Shown piece by piece: positions 1-7,695 of a stretch of DNA of 49,491 nucleotides (the stretch's first letter is position 1; the number at the start of each line of letters is the position of its first letter). A program made the translations under genes and the position numbers. Source of the DNA: Ruminococcus flavefaciens (GTDB lineage Bacteria > Bacillota > Clostridia > Oscillospirales > Ruminococcaceae); NCBI GenBank assembly GCA_902766595.1, contig CACXEJ010000077.1:1-49491 (forward strand), in the 5' to 3' direction. A model generated the notes under the pieces. It was not told the origin of the DNA. It ran no database searches and saw only the letters and a program-made list of their open reading frames with translations.

Positions 1-1
1 C

Positions 2-169
2 AATCCGCCTCTCAAGGTGAATACAGACAAGTGCGTAGGCTGCAAGATGTGTATGAAGCTCGGATGTCCTGCTATCTCTATGCGTGATGGCAAGGCTGTT
101 ATCGACCATACTCAGTGCGTAGGCTGCGGCATCTGTCAGGAGCAGTGCAAGGTAGGCGCCATAGAATAA
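2..169 (+). CDS. iorA: Indolepyruvate ferredoxin oxidoreductase alpha subunit, C-terminal end (partial)
   Basis: This is the last 55 codons of a gene that begins upstream of the window. The fragment is a 2x[4Fe-4S] ferredoxin domain with two Cys clusters, CVGCKMCMKLGCP and CVGCGICQEQC, which is how IorA proteins end. IorA/IorB oxidatively decarboxylate aryl pyruvates to aryl-acetyl-CoA with ferredoxin, or run in reverse to make aromatic amino acid precursors. The assignment leans on the neighbours: iorB and paaK follow on the same strand at 1439 and 2068. Unusually, iorB is not directly adjacent; three unrelated small genes and hairpin repeats lie between. From the fragment alone another ferredoxin-domain oxidoreductase is possible. 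Confidence 0.82.
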   Translation, partial: NPPLKVNTDKCVGCKMCMKLGCPAISMRDGKAVIDHTQCVGCGICQEQCKVGAIE

Positions 170-221
170 GTAGGGGACGGCGTCCTCGACGTCCCGCAAC
201 CAACGGCGTCCTCGACGTCCC
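170..221 (+). repeat. GTAGGG-family hairpin repeat, one full and one partial copy
   Basis: A full copy at 170-197 starts GTAGGGGACGG and ends GACGTCCCGC, so its ends can pair as a GGGACG/CGTCCC stem. A partial copy lacking the GTAGGGG head follows at 202-221. The same 26-base sequence recurs at 12169, 23073 and 29445. It begins directly after the iorA stop codon and probably forms a hairpin in the 3' end of that transcript. Confidence 0.85.
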
Positions 222-244
222 ATACCACGAATATAGGAGATTTT

Positions 245-451
245 ATGAAGATACGAAAGATCAATTGTCCCTACTGCAACGTACTAATGAACTACAAAGG
301 AACTAAGCGCATTCAGCTCGGCAAGAGCGGAGTTATATTTGAACATATCGACCAGTGGCTTTCCGGAGCCCTCACCGCAAGCATATATGAGTGTCCGGAA
401 TGCGGAAAACTTGAGTTTTTCAGATACAGAAAGGCTAAAAAGGAAAAATAA
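245..451 (+). CDS. Small zinc-ribbon protein (hypothetical)
   Basis: A 68-residue basic protein with two Cys pairs, CPYC near residue 8 and CPECG near residue 50, spaced like a treble-clef zinc ribbon. It has no signal peptide or membrane segment. TAGGAG lies 6 bases before the ATG. Its TAA stop overlaps the ATG of the next gene by one base (TAATG), so the two are probably translationally coupled. It lies between iorA and iorB with no obvious link to that pathway. Function is unknown; a nucleic-acid-binding or protein-interaction role is a guess from the fold. Confidence 0.7.
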   Translation: MKIRKINCPYCNVLMNYKGTKRIQLGKSGVIFEHIDQWLSGALTASIYECPECGKLEFFRYRKAKKEK

Positions 452-846
452 TGTTACAGATGAACATATATGAGGAGTTCGCCGGCTGGCTGGACTCCCT
501 GCTCGAAAACAACGATATGCCGGCGGAAACAAAGGCGTTCTGCTTCAATCTCTATGAGGAGTCGGAGGAGGATCATATCTACGGAATACAGCTCATAGCG
601 GCAGGGGAATTTGATCCCGCCGATACAGCAGGCGACTGGGCTTGTGAGGAGGTATGGAGCAGTGAAGAGGACATCTTTACCGTTGATACCTCGGACGAGG
701 AGGATACCGGCTGGAAACACGCTCAGGACCTCTTCGCGGAAATGGTAAAGGAGTACCTCGCAAGCGGTGCCTACCGCAGCGTGCTCCTCGGTGCAGAGGG
801 CAGAGCTATCGGCTTCGTTGACGGAGAGCTTGAAATTATAAAATAG
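451..846 (+). CDS. Acidic hypothetical protein
   Basis: A 131-residue, strongly acidic soluble protein with Glu/Asp-rich stretches (EESEEDH, SSEED, DTSDEED), regularly spaced Trp residues and a C-terminal IGFVDGELEII strand-like segment. No catalytic motif, signal peptide or membrane helix is visible. The start overlaps the stop of the upstream zinc-ribbon gene. Size, acidity and placement resemble small cytoplasmic immunity-type or regulatory proteins of Clostridia, but no toxin gene is adjacent, so that is only a resemblance. It belongs to the three-gene block inserted between iorA and iorB. Confidence 0.65.
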   Translation: MLQMNIYEEFAGWLDSLLENNDMPAETKAFCFNLYEESEEDHIYGIQLIAAGEFDPADTAGDWACEEVWSSEEDIFTVDTSDEEDTGWKHAQDLFAEMVKEYLASGAYRSVLLGAEGRAIGFVDGELEIIK

Positions 847-876
847 TATTATTTAATGAGAAGGGTATGAAAAACA

Positions 877-1407
877 ATGAACTCAGATCGCACTAAAAAA
901 TTTATAGCTGGTGCTTTCAAAGCTGCAGCTAATGAAGCCTACAAGTATAAAACCCCATTTTTAATCAAGGCAATTGTTTCATTTATTAATGGTGGCATAG
1001 AGAATTCAGAAGAAGATATAGTTAAAGAAATAAACGAACTCAAATCAAATCCTGTGTTGCCTATATACATTACCGGGGCGTTAATTCCGCTTTCAGACGA
1101 TGTTGATTTAATTAGCCTTGAAAAAATTATTGATGATTATAAAAAGAACAGTAAGAATTATATAAGGAATATCACTGTACTGGACGAAAGCAAACCTTAT
1201 ATTAATGATATTTCTTGTCACAAGATAGGTGAAACAAAATATTTGATTTTTGATTTATGGGATAAAGATGGTGAGGATATTTCATTATTTAAATTCAGGA
1301 GCAGTTATTTAGATGCAATCCCGGAATACTATGAAATAATTATGGAAATGTATATGGAATCAACGGGTGCCTCAGTTTCTATCATGAATGAAATGTATAT
1401 TTTTTAA
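877..1407 (+). CDS. Hypothetical protein, AT-rich gene
   Basis: A 176-residue protein I do not recognise. It has Lys/Ile/Asn-rich composition, no signal peptide and no clear membrane helix. The N-terminal half looks helical (a KKFIAGAFKAAANEAYKY helix, then an EDIVKEINELK helix). The C-terminal half contains strand-like segments around YLIFDLWDKDGEDISLF. Base composition is clearly more AT-rich than the flanking ior genes, and codon choice (many AAA, ATT, TTA) differs from neighbours, which suggests horizontal arrival. The ribosome site is only a weak GAAGGG before ATGAAAAACAATGAAC; ATG 877 is chosen because it opens the longest frame. Confidence 0.62.
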   Translation: MNSDRTKKFIAGAFKAAANEAYKYKTPFLIKAIVSFINGGIENSEEDIVKEINELKSNPVLPIYITGALIPLSDDVDLISLEKIIDDYKKNSKNYIRNITVLDESKPYINDISCHKIGETKYLIFDLWDKDGEDISLFKFRSSYLDAIPEYYEIIMEMYMESTGASVSIMNEMYIF

Positions 1408-1438
1408 CCAAAGAATACGCCTAAAGGAGTAAAATAAA

Positions 1439-2014
1439 ATGGAAACTAAATCTATTATGATAGTTGGCGTAGGCGGACAGGGTTCGCTTCTCGCATCAAG
1501 ACTTCTGGGAAATGTGCTTCTTGCACAGGGATATGACGTAAAGGTAAGCGAGGTTCACGGAATGAGCCAGCGCGGCGGTTCTGTTGTCACCTATGTTAAG
1601 TACGGCGATAAGGTGTATTCACCTGTTATCGAGAAGGGCGAAGCAGACGCTGTTATCTCATTTGAGATGCTCGAGGCTGCAAGATGCCTTCCCTACCTCA
1701 AAAAGGGCGGCAAGCTCATCACTTCAACTCAGCAGATAGATCCTATGCCGGTCATCACAGGTGCTGTTCAGTACCCCGAGGGACTTGCAGACAAGATAAA
1801 GGCTGCCGGAGTCGAGCTCGTTGCAGTTGATGCTCTTTCACTCGCAGAGCAGGCTGGCACCGCAAAGGCTTCAAACGTAGTTCTTATGGGAGCATTCTCG
1901 GCTATGACCGACTACCCCGAAGAGCTCTGGCAGAAGGCACTCGAGCAGTGCGTACCGCCAAAGTTCCTTGAGCTCAACAAGAAGGCTTTCGAGCTCGGAA
2001 AGGCTGCAAAGTAA
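1439..2014 (+). CDS. iorB: Indolepyruvate ferredoxin oxidoreductase beta subunit
   Basis: A 191-residue protein of the pyruvate/ketoisovalerate oxidoreductase gamma-type family. It opens with the glycine-rich strand IMIVGVGGQGSLLASRLLG and carries the typical HGMSQRGGSVVTYVKYG segment near residue 40-55. With IorA it converts aryl pyruvates (indolepyruvate, phenylpyruvate) plus CoA to aryl-acetyl-CoA with ferredoxin, and can run in reverse. The length is normal for IorB. AAGGAG precedes the ATG. paaK follows after 53 bases and an ACT-domain gene further on, the usual clustering with aryl-acetyl-CoA ligase. Separation from iorA by about 1.3 kb of unrelated genes is unusual. Confidence 0.9.
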   Translation: METKSIMIVGVGGQGSLLASRLLGNVLLAQGYDVKVSEVHGMSQRGGSVVTYVKYGDKVYSPVIEKGEADAVISFEMLEAARCLPYLKKGGKLITSTQQIDPMPVITGAVQYPEGLADKIKAAGVELVAVDALSLAEQAGTAKASNVVLMGAFSAMTDYPEELWQKALEQCVPPKFLELNKKAFELGKAAK

Positions 2015-2067
2015 AACGAACTATTTTAGCTTGACATAAGAAACTTATATTAAGGAGTCTGAAACCA

Positions 2068-3375
2068 ATGGAAAAATATTGGAATCCGGAAATTGAATGT
2101 ATGTCCCGTGAGGATATGAAAAAGCTCCAGGACGAGAGACTTGTGGCACAGGTAAAGCACGTTTATGACAACGTGAAATATTACCGTGACCTTATGGACA
2201 AAAAGGGCGTAAAGCCCGAGGACATCAAGGACACGGAGGATCTGCACAAGCTGCCGTTCCTCAGCAAGGCTGACCTCAGGGACGCTTACCCTTACGGACT
2301 TCTTGCCAAGCCGCTCAGCGACTGTGTAAGAATACACTCCACCAGCGGTACTACCGGAAAGAGAGTCGTTGCGTTCTATACCCAGAATGACATTGATATG
2401 TGGGACAACTGTGTTGCAAGAGCTATTACCGCTGCCGGCGGTACAAAAGATGACGTCTGCCAGATAGCTTACGGTTTCGGACTCTTCACAGGCGGCGCAG
2501 GTCTCAACGGCGGTTCGCATAAGGTAGGCTGCCTTACTGTTCCGATGTCATCAGGAAATACCGACAGACAGATCACCTTTATGCAGGATCTCGGAGCAAC
2601 TATCCTCTGTTGTACTCCTTCGTATGCAGCTTATATCGGCGAAACAGTTCACGAAATGGGACTTACTCCCGATGATCTCAAGCTCAAGGCCGGTATCTTC
2701 GGAGCTGAGCCGTGGACTGAGGAGATGCGCCGTTCTATCGAGAAGTCTCTCGGACTCAAAGCCTATGACATCTACGGTCTTACTGAGACCAGCGGTCCCG
2801 GTGTAGCATTCGAGTGCTCAGAGCAGACAGGTATGCACATCAACGAGGACAACTTTATTCCGGAGATAATAGATCCCGAAACAGGTGAGGTGCTCCCCGA
2901 GGGTGAGGTAGGTGAGCTCGTATTCACCAGCATCACCAAGGAAGCATTCCCGCTTCTCCGCTACCGTACACGCGACCTCTGCGTTCTCAGCAGAAAGAAG
3001 TGCTCCTGCGGCAGAACTCTCATCAAAATGGCTAAACCTATGGGCAGAAGCGACGATATGATGATAATCCGCGGTGTAAACGTGTTCCCGTCACAGATCG
3101 AGACCGTTCTCATCGAACAGGGCTACTCGCCTAACTACATCATCGAGGTAGACCGCGTCAACAACTCCGATACCCTCGATATCAGCGTTGAGATGAACCC
3201 CGAGCAGTTCTCGGACAAGGTAAAGGATATGCAGAAGCAGGAGAGAGCTCTCGCAGACGCTATGAAGCTGATGATCGGCATCAACCCCAAGGTACACCTT
3301 GTGTCGCCTAAGTCTATCACAAGAAGCGAGGGCAAGGCTGTCCGCGTTATCGACAAGCGTAAGCTCCACGACTAA
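2068..3375 (+). CDS. paaK: Phenylacetate-CoA ligase family protein
   Basis: A 435-residue adenylate-forming enzyme. The ATP/AMP-binding motif STSGTTGKR lies near residue 92, the YGLTETSGPG motif near 235, and a C-terminal subdomain runs from about 330, with a possible Cys pair (KKCSCGRTL) near 315. It activates an aryl acetate to its CoA thioester using ATP. Next to iorB and an ACT-domain regulator it fits conversion of phenylacetate or indoleacetate to the CoA ester, which IorAB can then carboxylate. Use of phenylacetate for phenylalanine synthesis is known in rumen ruminococci, so a biosynthetic direction is plausible; the sequence does not prove direction. TAAGGAG precedes the ATG. Confidence 0.9.
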   Translation: MEKYWNPEIECMSREDMKKLQDERLVAQVKHVYDNVKYYRDLMDKKGVKPEDIKDTEDLHKLPFLSKADLRDAYPYGLLAKPLSDCVRIHSTSGTTGKRVVAFYTQNDIDMWDNCVARAITAAGGTKDDVCQIAYGFGLFTGGAGLNGGSHKVGCLTVPMSSGNTDRQITFMQDLGATILCCTPSYAAYIGETVHEMGLTPDDLKLKAGIFGAEPWTEEMRRSIEKSLGLKAYDIYGLTETSGPGVAFECSEQTGMHINEDNFIPEIIDPETGEVLPEGEVGELVFTSITKEAFPLLRYRTRDLCVLSRKKCSCGRTLIKMAKPMGRSDDMMIIRGVNVFPSQIETVLIEQGYSPNYIIEVDRVNNSDTLDISVEMNPEQFSDKVKDMQKQERALADAMKLMIGINPKVHLVSPKSITRSEGKAVRVIDKRKLHD

Positions 3376-3427
3376 GATAAATAGCCCGCAAAGGGTTATA
3401 ATAAATAATATCACAGGAGGAATCATT

Positions 3428-3652
3428 ATGAAAGTCAAAATCTTTTCAACTAATTTTATGCCTGAACAGGAGAAATACGAGAAATTTGCAACATTTGAGA
3501 ATGAGCTCAACCAGTTCATCGAGAATGTGAACGTTATCGACATCAAGTACAGCACTACAGCAAGTATGTGCCACGACGCTCAGACTCATGTTAACGAGTA
3601 TGTCGAGGACTTCTCTGCTCTCGTTATGTATGATGAAAAAGGCAGCAAGTAA
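3428..3652 (+). CDS. Cse60-like small protein
   Basis: A 74-residue soluble protein. ATG 3428 is chosen because AGGAGG lies 7 bases upstream; a longer frame opening at 3299 would overlap paaK without a ribosome site. The sequence has an N-terminal MKVKIF strand, a helix around ENELNQFIENV, then VIDIKYSTTAS and a final FSALVMYDE strand. This order resembles the small sporulation-associated Cse60 family. The family call rests on remembered pattern, so it is tentative. The stop overlaps the next ATG by one base (TAATG), suggesting coupled translation with the lipoprotein gene. Confidence 0.7.
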   Translation: MKVKIFSTNFMPEQEKYEKFATFENELNQFIENVNVIDIKYSTTASMCHDAQTHVNEYVEDFSALVMYDEKGSK

Positions 3653-4824
3653 TGAATAAAGCGATTGCTGTTATGCTTGCAGGCACAGCGCTCTTGACGG
3701 GCGCTGTTTCCTGTGGAAAAAGCAGCAGTTCATCTTCCGGCGGCGAGACAAACCGGACAGCTCCTGTAAATGAGCTGAGCGGCGATTATCTGTGCCTTTT
3801 CAATATGACAAGACCGTTTTTACCGATAGACGGGGATATCGACGACCATATTTCGTCCGCACTTGAGTACAATGAGGAAAACAGCGAACCCTTCGTAAAG
3901 GAGAGAAGACTGCGCTTTGAGGAAGGAAATTTCCGATATTCTCAGGTGTCCTCTGATCCTGTAAGCCTGGTTCGCTCCGGAACATTCAGTGAAACGGACG
4001 GGAAGCTCTCTTTCAGCTATGAGCAGCTTGAGATAACGTATAAAAGCGGCGATACCAACACATTGGACATAAATGACGGGCCCTCATCTTACGATAATAA
4101 TATCGTTCGCGGTATCTCAGACGCTTCTGATGAGGAGTATAACAGAGAGGTACGCAAAAAGCTGGACAGTGCGTATATTGATAAGCTGAAGGAGCTGAAC
4201 TCTGACGGCGGATATGCGGAGCGTTTTTCTCCGGACTTCTGCGTTGAACCGGAGCCGAAAAAAAGCAGCGATAATATGTTTAACTGTATGCCGTTTATTC
4301 ATAGTGCAGTTCCGAGAAGGGCGAGTTCTGATGCTTTTTTCGGAAAAAGGTACTGTCCTCTTTATCATTTCGGAGATATTCTCGGCTTTGAGACATATGG
4401 TCTGAATGTCAGTGGTGAGTATGTTCAGGGTGAAGACTTTGTCCTTGATTTTGACCAGCTCGCCGTTTATGAGGAGGATCCTTTCGCGCAGCACAAGAGC
4501 GGCAGCAGAGAGGGCGTTTCACTCAATGATATTTCAAAGCAGATACGCTCTGACTACGAACTGAACGCTTCCGGCGGCGATATCTCGTCGGCTGTCAGCT
4601 TCAGTGACGGCAGGTGGGAGTGGAAAAACTCCGAGGGCAGCCTCATAAACAACGGCACATATCAGGAGAGTGAAAAGTATCCCGGTCTTGTCGTTATGTA
4701 TACCGACAGTTCGTCAAAGCACGATGAAAATTCAATGGGATATCAGCCGGGATATTTAACGCTGTTCCTGTATATATCCGATAACGGTGAGATATTCTAC
4801 CCATATTTTGCAAAGATTTCTTAA
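3652..4824 (+). CDS. Putative lipoprotein (hypothetical)
   Basis: A 390-residue exported protein. Residues 1-21 form a lipoprotein signal with hydrophobic core AVMLAGTALLTGAVS and Cys21 as the lipidation site, followed by a Ser-rich tether (KSSSSSSGG). The rest is soluble and acidic with no recognised motif. Two similar segments, one near residues 80-105 (RRLRFEEGNFRYSQ..GTFSETDGKL) and one near 310-335 (VSFSDGRWEWKN..GTYQESEKY), suggest two copies of a beta-rich domain. It sits between the Cse60-like gene and the ACT-domain gene. Function unknown. Confidence 0.75.
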   Translation: MNKAIAVMLAGTALLTGAVSCGKSSSSSSGGETNRTAPVNELSGDYLCLFNMTRPFLPIDGDIDDHISSALEYNEENSEPFVKERRLRFEEGNFRYSQVSSDPVSLVRSGTFSETDGKLSFSYEQLEITYKSGDTNTLDINDGPSSYDNNIVRGISDASDEEYNREVRKKLDSAYIDKLKELNSDGGYAERFSPDFCVEPEPKKSSDNMFNCMPFIHSAVPRRASSDAFFGKRYCPLYHFGDILGFETYGLNVSGEYVQGEDFVLDFDQLAVYEEDPFAQHKSGSREGVSLNDISKQIRSDYELNASGGDISSAVSFSDGRWEWKNSEGSLINNGTYQESEKYPGLVVMYTDSSSKHDENSMGYQPGYLTLFLYISDNGEIFYPYFAKIS

Positions 4825-4847
4825 TTCTATCCAAAGGAGGACTGAAT

Positions 4848-5282
4848 ATGGCAAATGTAAAACAGATCTCAGTTTTTGTTGACAACAAACCCAATCAGGC
4901 AGCCGGTGCTATGCGCGTTATCAAGGAGAATGGCATAAACCTCCGTGCGCTCAGCCTTGCAGATACTGCTGATTTCGGCATTGTAAGGTTCATCGCAAAT
5001 GATACCGACAAGACCGTGGATATACTGAAGGCTGCCGGCTATGCAGTAAATGTTACAGAGGTCGTAGCTATCTCTATCCCTGACACTCCCGGTCAGCTCA
5101 GCCGCGTCCTTGACGCACTCGGAAACGACAATGTTAATGTTGAATATATGTACTCCTTCCTCGGAACATCAGACAGAGCTGTTTCATTCGTTATCCGTGT
5201 CGATGACAATGCACACGCTTCTGATGTCCTCACAAAGAACGGTATTATTCAGCTTACCGAAAATGACATCGCTGAAATGTGA
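4848..5282 (+). CDS. ACT domain protein (tandem ACT)
   Basis: A 144-residue protein made of two ACT modules, about 1-68 and 70-144, with the typical NxPNQAAGAMRVIKENGIN and DTPGQLSRVLDALGNDNVN turn segments where amino acids bind. There is no fused enzyme domain. Stand-alone tandem ACT proteins often follow paaK-type ligases and ior genes in Firmicutes and archaea, where they are presumed to sense an aromatic or branched amino acid; that role is inferred from context. AAAGGAGG precedes the ATG. It closes the ior/paaK group; a separate promoter follows at 5330. Confidence 0.88.
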   Translation: MANVKQISVFVDNKPNQAAGAMRVIKENGINLRALSLADTADFGIVRFIANDTDKTVDILKAAGYAVNVTEVVAISIPDTPGQLSRVLDALGNDNVNVEYMYSFLGTSDRAVSFVIRVDDNAHASDVLTKNGIIQLTENDIAEM

Positions 5283-5329
5283 GATATGCACAAATCTTAT
5301 TGGCGGTAGTAAAAATATTTTGAAAACGC

Positions 5330-5359
5330 TTGACAGAAAACTTCACGATGTTGTATAAT
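5330..5359 (+). promoter_or_regulatory. Sigma-A type promoter for the zinc-ribbon gene
   Basis: TTGACA at 5330-5335 and TATAAT at 5354-5359, both perfect consensus, are separated by 18 bases. Expected transcription start is near 5366, about 50 bases before ATG 5417. Confidence 0.85.
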
Positions 5360-5416
5360 GTATTTATACGATTATAAATACAAAGCATGGAAAAATTATC
5401 AACAGGAGTGATTATC

Positions 5417-5851
5417 ATGGGACTTCTTGACACCATCGGCAGCGTAGGTAAGGGCGCTTCCGAAAAGGCAAAAAACGTTTCTGAGGCTAATAATCTCAAG
5501 AGAAAGATCCTCTACGAAGAGGAGAGAATAGTTGAGATCTTTACCGACCTCGGAAAAAAATACTACAAAAACCCTGACGGAGATCCTTCAGAGCTCAAGC
5601 TCCTCTGCGATGACATCGACCAGAGACGCAGAAGAATAAAGAAGATGCGTTATGAGCTCAATGGCATCAGAGGATACAAGATCTGTCCGAAGTGCGATGC
5701 TGAGGTAAATGAGCGCTTCCAGTTCTGCGGACGCTGCGGCGCAAGACTTCCCGACATCGAGGACGAGGACTTTATGTCCCTTGAGCCCAACGATTACTAT
5801 ACTGAAAGCAGCAATAATTTCTTCAACGCAGATTCAAATAAGAACTATTAA
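5417..5851 (+). CDS. Zinc-ribbon protein with N-terminal coiled coil
   Basis: A 144-residue cytoplasmic protein. ATG 5417 is preferred over an in-frame ATG at 5387 because ACAGGAG lies 8 bases upstream. Residues 10-85 are charged and helical (KNVSEANNLKRKILYEEERIV, then RRRRIKKMRYELNG), probably a coiled coil. Residues 90-115 carry a zinc ribbon with CPKC and CGRCG pairs. The acidic tail is probably disordered. Such proteins are common in Clostridia without known function. Transcription looks monocistronic, with a consensus promoter at 5330 and a strong terminator at 5857. Confidence 0.82.
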   Translation: MGLLDTIGSVGKGASEKAKNVSEANNLKRKILYEEERIVEIFTDLGKKYYKNPDGDPSELKLLCDDIDQRRRRIKKMRYELNGIRGYKICPKCDAEVNERFQFCGRCGARLPDIEDEDFMSLEPNDYYTESSNNFFNADSNKNY

Positions 5852-5856
5852 TCAAA

Positions 5857-5893
5857 AAGCTGTTCTGATATGATCGGAACAGCTTGCTTTTTT
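5857..5893 (+). terminator. Rho-independent terminator
   Basis: A 9-bp perfect stem AAGCTGTTC/GAACAGCTT (5857-5865 with 5877-5885) is followed by a short GC and six Ts. It lies 6 bases after the zinc-ribbon stop. Confidence 0.92.
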
Positions 5894-5904
5894 AAGGATA
5901 CACT

Positions 5905-7242
5905 ATGAAAACTGTCAAATATCTCTTCACTCTGACACTGCTGCTCTCTTTTGCCAATCTCACTATGATCTGGGCTGATGTTTCGGTTTCGGCAGGAGTT
6001 AAGGCTTCCGTTACAGTCATAACATCGCTTGAATGGCTCATCGTGCTCTTCATAGGCTTCCGGAGACAGAGCTCAGGCATCAGAGGACGTCTTGCCGGAC
6101 TCAAAAAGGGTATAGACACCGTTCATATCTCCGGAATTGCCGCTGTGCTCGAGGTCATACTGCTCGTAATATGGTTCGCTCTCACAGACCACGGCGGCGT
6201 CCTCATCATAACCGCCGCCGCAGTTCCTCTGCTGGCGCTGGGACTTCTGATGTTCTCGGGAGTGCTCCGGCTGATTATTCACGGCAGACAGATAAAGCTG
6301 AGCCGCTATGTGCTCCTGTTTATGCTGTGGTGGGTGCCGGTAGTGAATATCTTCGTTATCCGCAGCTTCTATAAGAATTCCAAGCGCGAGTATATGATCG
6401 AGTCGGCAAGACAGGAGCTCGATGACTCGCGAAAGGAGAGCACCGTCTGTGCCACAAGGTATCCGATTTTGCTCGTTCACGGCATATTCTTCCGCGACTG
6501 GCAGCTCGTGAACTACTGGGGAAGAATACCGGCTGCTCTTGAAAAAAACGGCGCTCGGCTCTTCTACGGCAGACAGCAGTCCTCGCTCGCAATAGCTGAA
6601 AGTGCGAAGGAGGTCAAGGAGGCTATCGCAAAGGTCATCATAGAAACAGGTGCGGAAAAGGTGAACATCATCGCCCATTCCAAGGGCGGACTCGACTCGC
6701 GCTATGCGATAAGCTGCCTCGGTATGGATAAGTATGTTGCCTCGCTCACGACCATAAATACGCCCCACAAGGGCTGCGATATGGTGGACTGGCTTCTGAA
6801 AAGAGTTCCCGGCGGCATAGTGAAGATGATTGAGAAGCGCTATAACCGCATTTTCAGCAAGCTCGGCGACAAGGCTCCGGACTTTATGGCTGGAGTCCGT
6901 GACCTCAGCGCTGAACGTGCAAAGTCCTACGATACCGAGATGCCGGACTCTCCCCTCGTCTCCTACAGGAGCGTGATGTCGGTAATGAGAGGCCCGCGTT
7001 CGGCTGGATTTCCGCTGAATATAGGCTGTATGCTTATCAAGAAGCTCAACGGTGCGAACGACGGTCTCGTCTGGGAGGAGTCGGCAAAGCACGGCTCGCA
7101 GCATATGCTGATTACCAATTCAAAGAGGCGCGGTATCAGCCACGGCGACGTCATCGACCTTATGCGAGAGAACATCGAAGGCTTCGATGTGAGGGAATTT
7201 TACGTCGGACTTGTGTCAGAGCTCAGGGCAGATGGCTTCTGA
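5905..7242 (+). CDS. Membrane-anchored lipase-like alpha/beta hydrolase
   Basis: A 445-residue protein. The N-terminal ~155 residues hold about five hydrophobic segments (near 5-25, 35-52, 75-95, 98-122 and 135-153). The rest is an alpha/beta hydrolase. It shows a VHG oxyanion-hole motif near residues 191-193, the nucleophile elbow IIAHSKGG with Ser259, and a TPHKGCD segment typical of lipase families that act on acyl esters. The last His is probably in the GISHGDV segment near residue 413. The substrate is unknown; lipid or cell-envelope esters are plausible given the membrane anchor. AAGGAT precedes the ATG. Its 3' end overlaps the convergent gene at 7200-7619 by 43 bases. Confidence 0.8.
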   Translation: MKTVKYLFTLTLLLSFANLTMIWADVSVSAGVKASVTVITSLEWLIVLFIGFRRQSSGIRGRLAGLKKGIDTVHISGIAAVLEVILLVIWFALTDHGGVLIITAAAVPLLALGLLMFSGVLRLIIHGRQIKLSRYVLLFMLWWVPVVNIFVIRSFYKNSKREYMIESARQELDDSRKESTVCATRYPILLVHGIFFRDWQLVNYWGRIPAALEKNGARLFYGRQQSSLAIAESAKEVKEAIAKVIIETGAEKVNIIAHSKGGLDSRYAISCLGMDKYVASLTTINTPHKGCDMVDWLLKRVPGGIVKMIEKRYNRIFSKLGDKAPDFMAGVRDLSAERAKSYDTEMPDSPLVSYRSVMSVMRGPRSAGFPLNIGCMLIKKLNGANDGLVWEESAKHGSQHMLITNSKRRGISHGDVIDLMRENIEGFDVREFYVGLVSELRADGF

Positions 7243-7619
7243 TCGCCGAACTGCCGCATTATCCGCCGGCACAGGAAACGTGCCGGTATGCACAGGACGA
7301 ACCAGTAACAGGTGAACGGCAGACATATCTGTCCGAGGAGATTGAACGGCACGTCCGAATAATCCCACACTTCCCAGTGCATTATAATATTGTCGAACAC
7401 CCCGACAGGGAATTCTATCGCTGTTATGGCGATAGCTCCGGCAAAGCAGCTCCGTATCAGTGTGACTGTATCGCGGCTGTTTATGTGATAAAGCAGGGCG
7501 AGGACCAGTCCGCCGGTGAGCGACATCGTCCAGTGAGTGTAGCCTCTGCCGGCTATCTCGACAAGACTGTATAGAAAAAAGCCCATAAGAAAGGCAAAAA
7601 AATACTGTGATCTGTTCAT
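7200..7619 (-). CDS. Putative membrane permease-like protein (ABC_trans_CmpB type)
   Basis: A 139-residue integral membrane protein with about four hydrophobic segments. It resembles the small 'putative ABC transporter permease' family of Clostridia, with the E-x-x-G-R-G-Y-T-H-W segment after the first helix and the FDNIIMHWEVWDYSDVP motif between helices 3 and 4. The start at 7619 follows a GAGGT ribosome site; a longer in-frame extension to 7766 lacks one. No ATPase is adjacent and the biochemical role of the family is not known, so the permease label is nominal. The 3' end overlaps the lipase-like gene tail to tail. Confidence 0.78.
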   Translation of the reverse strand: MNRSQYFFAFLMGFFLYSLVEIAGRGYTHWTMSLTGGLVLALLYHINSRDTVTLIRSCFAGAIAITAIEFPVGVFDNIIMHWEVWDYSDVPFNLLGQICLPFTCYWFVLCIPARFLCRRIMRQFGDQKPSALSSDTSPT

Positions 7620-7695
7620 TGTAAGGACCTCGGGTTCTTTTTTAGTATTATTGACATAGCATATCCGAAATATACTGTTGCAAAGGAGTATTATT

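Noticed and set aside
115..306. Frame running through the GTAGGG repeats after iorA
   Set aside because: An Arg/Pro-rich product made by reading the repeat; no ribosome site and it overlaps iorA and the zinc-ribbon gene.
2031..2050. TTGACA before paaK
   Set aside because: No -10 hexamer at acceptable spacing; the next TA-rich stretch is too close.
7651..7676. TTGACA/TATACT promoter for malQ
   Set aside because: The spacer is only 14 bases; left unassigned though the TTGACA may be used with a weaker -10.
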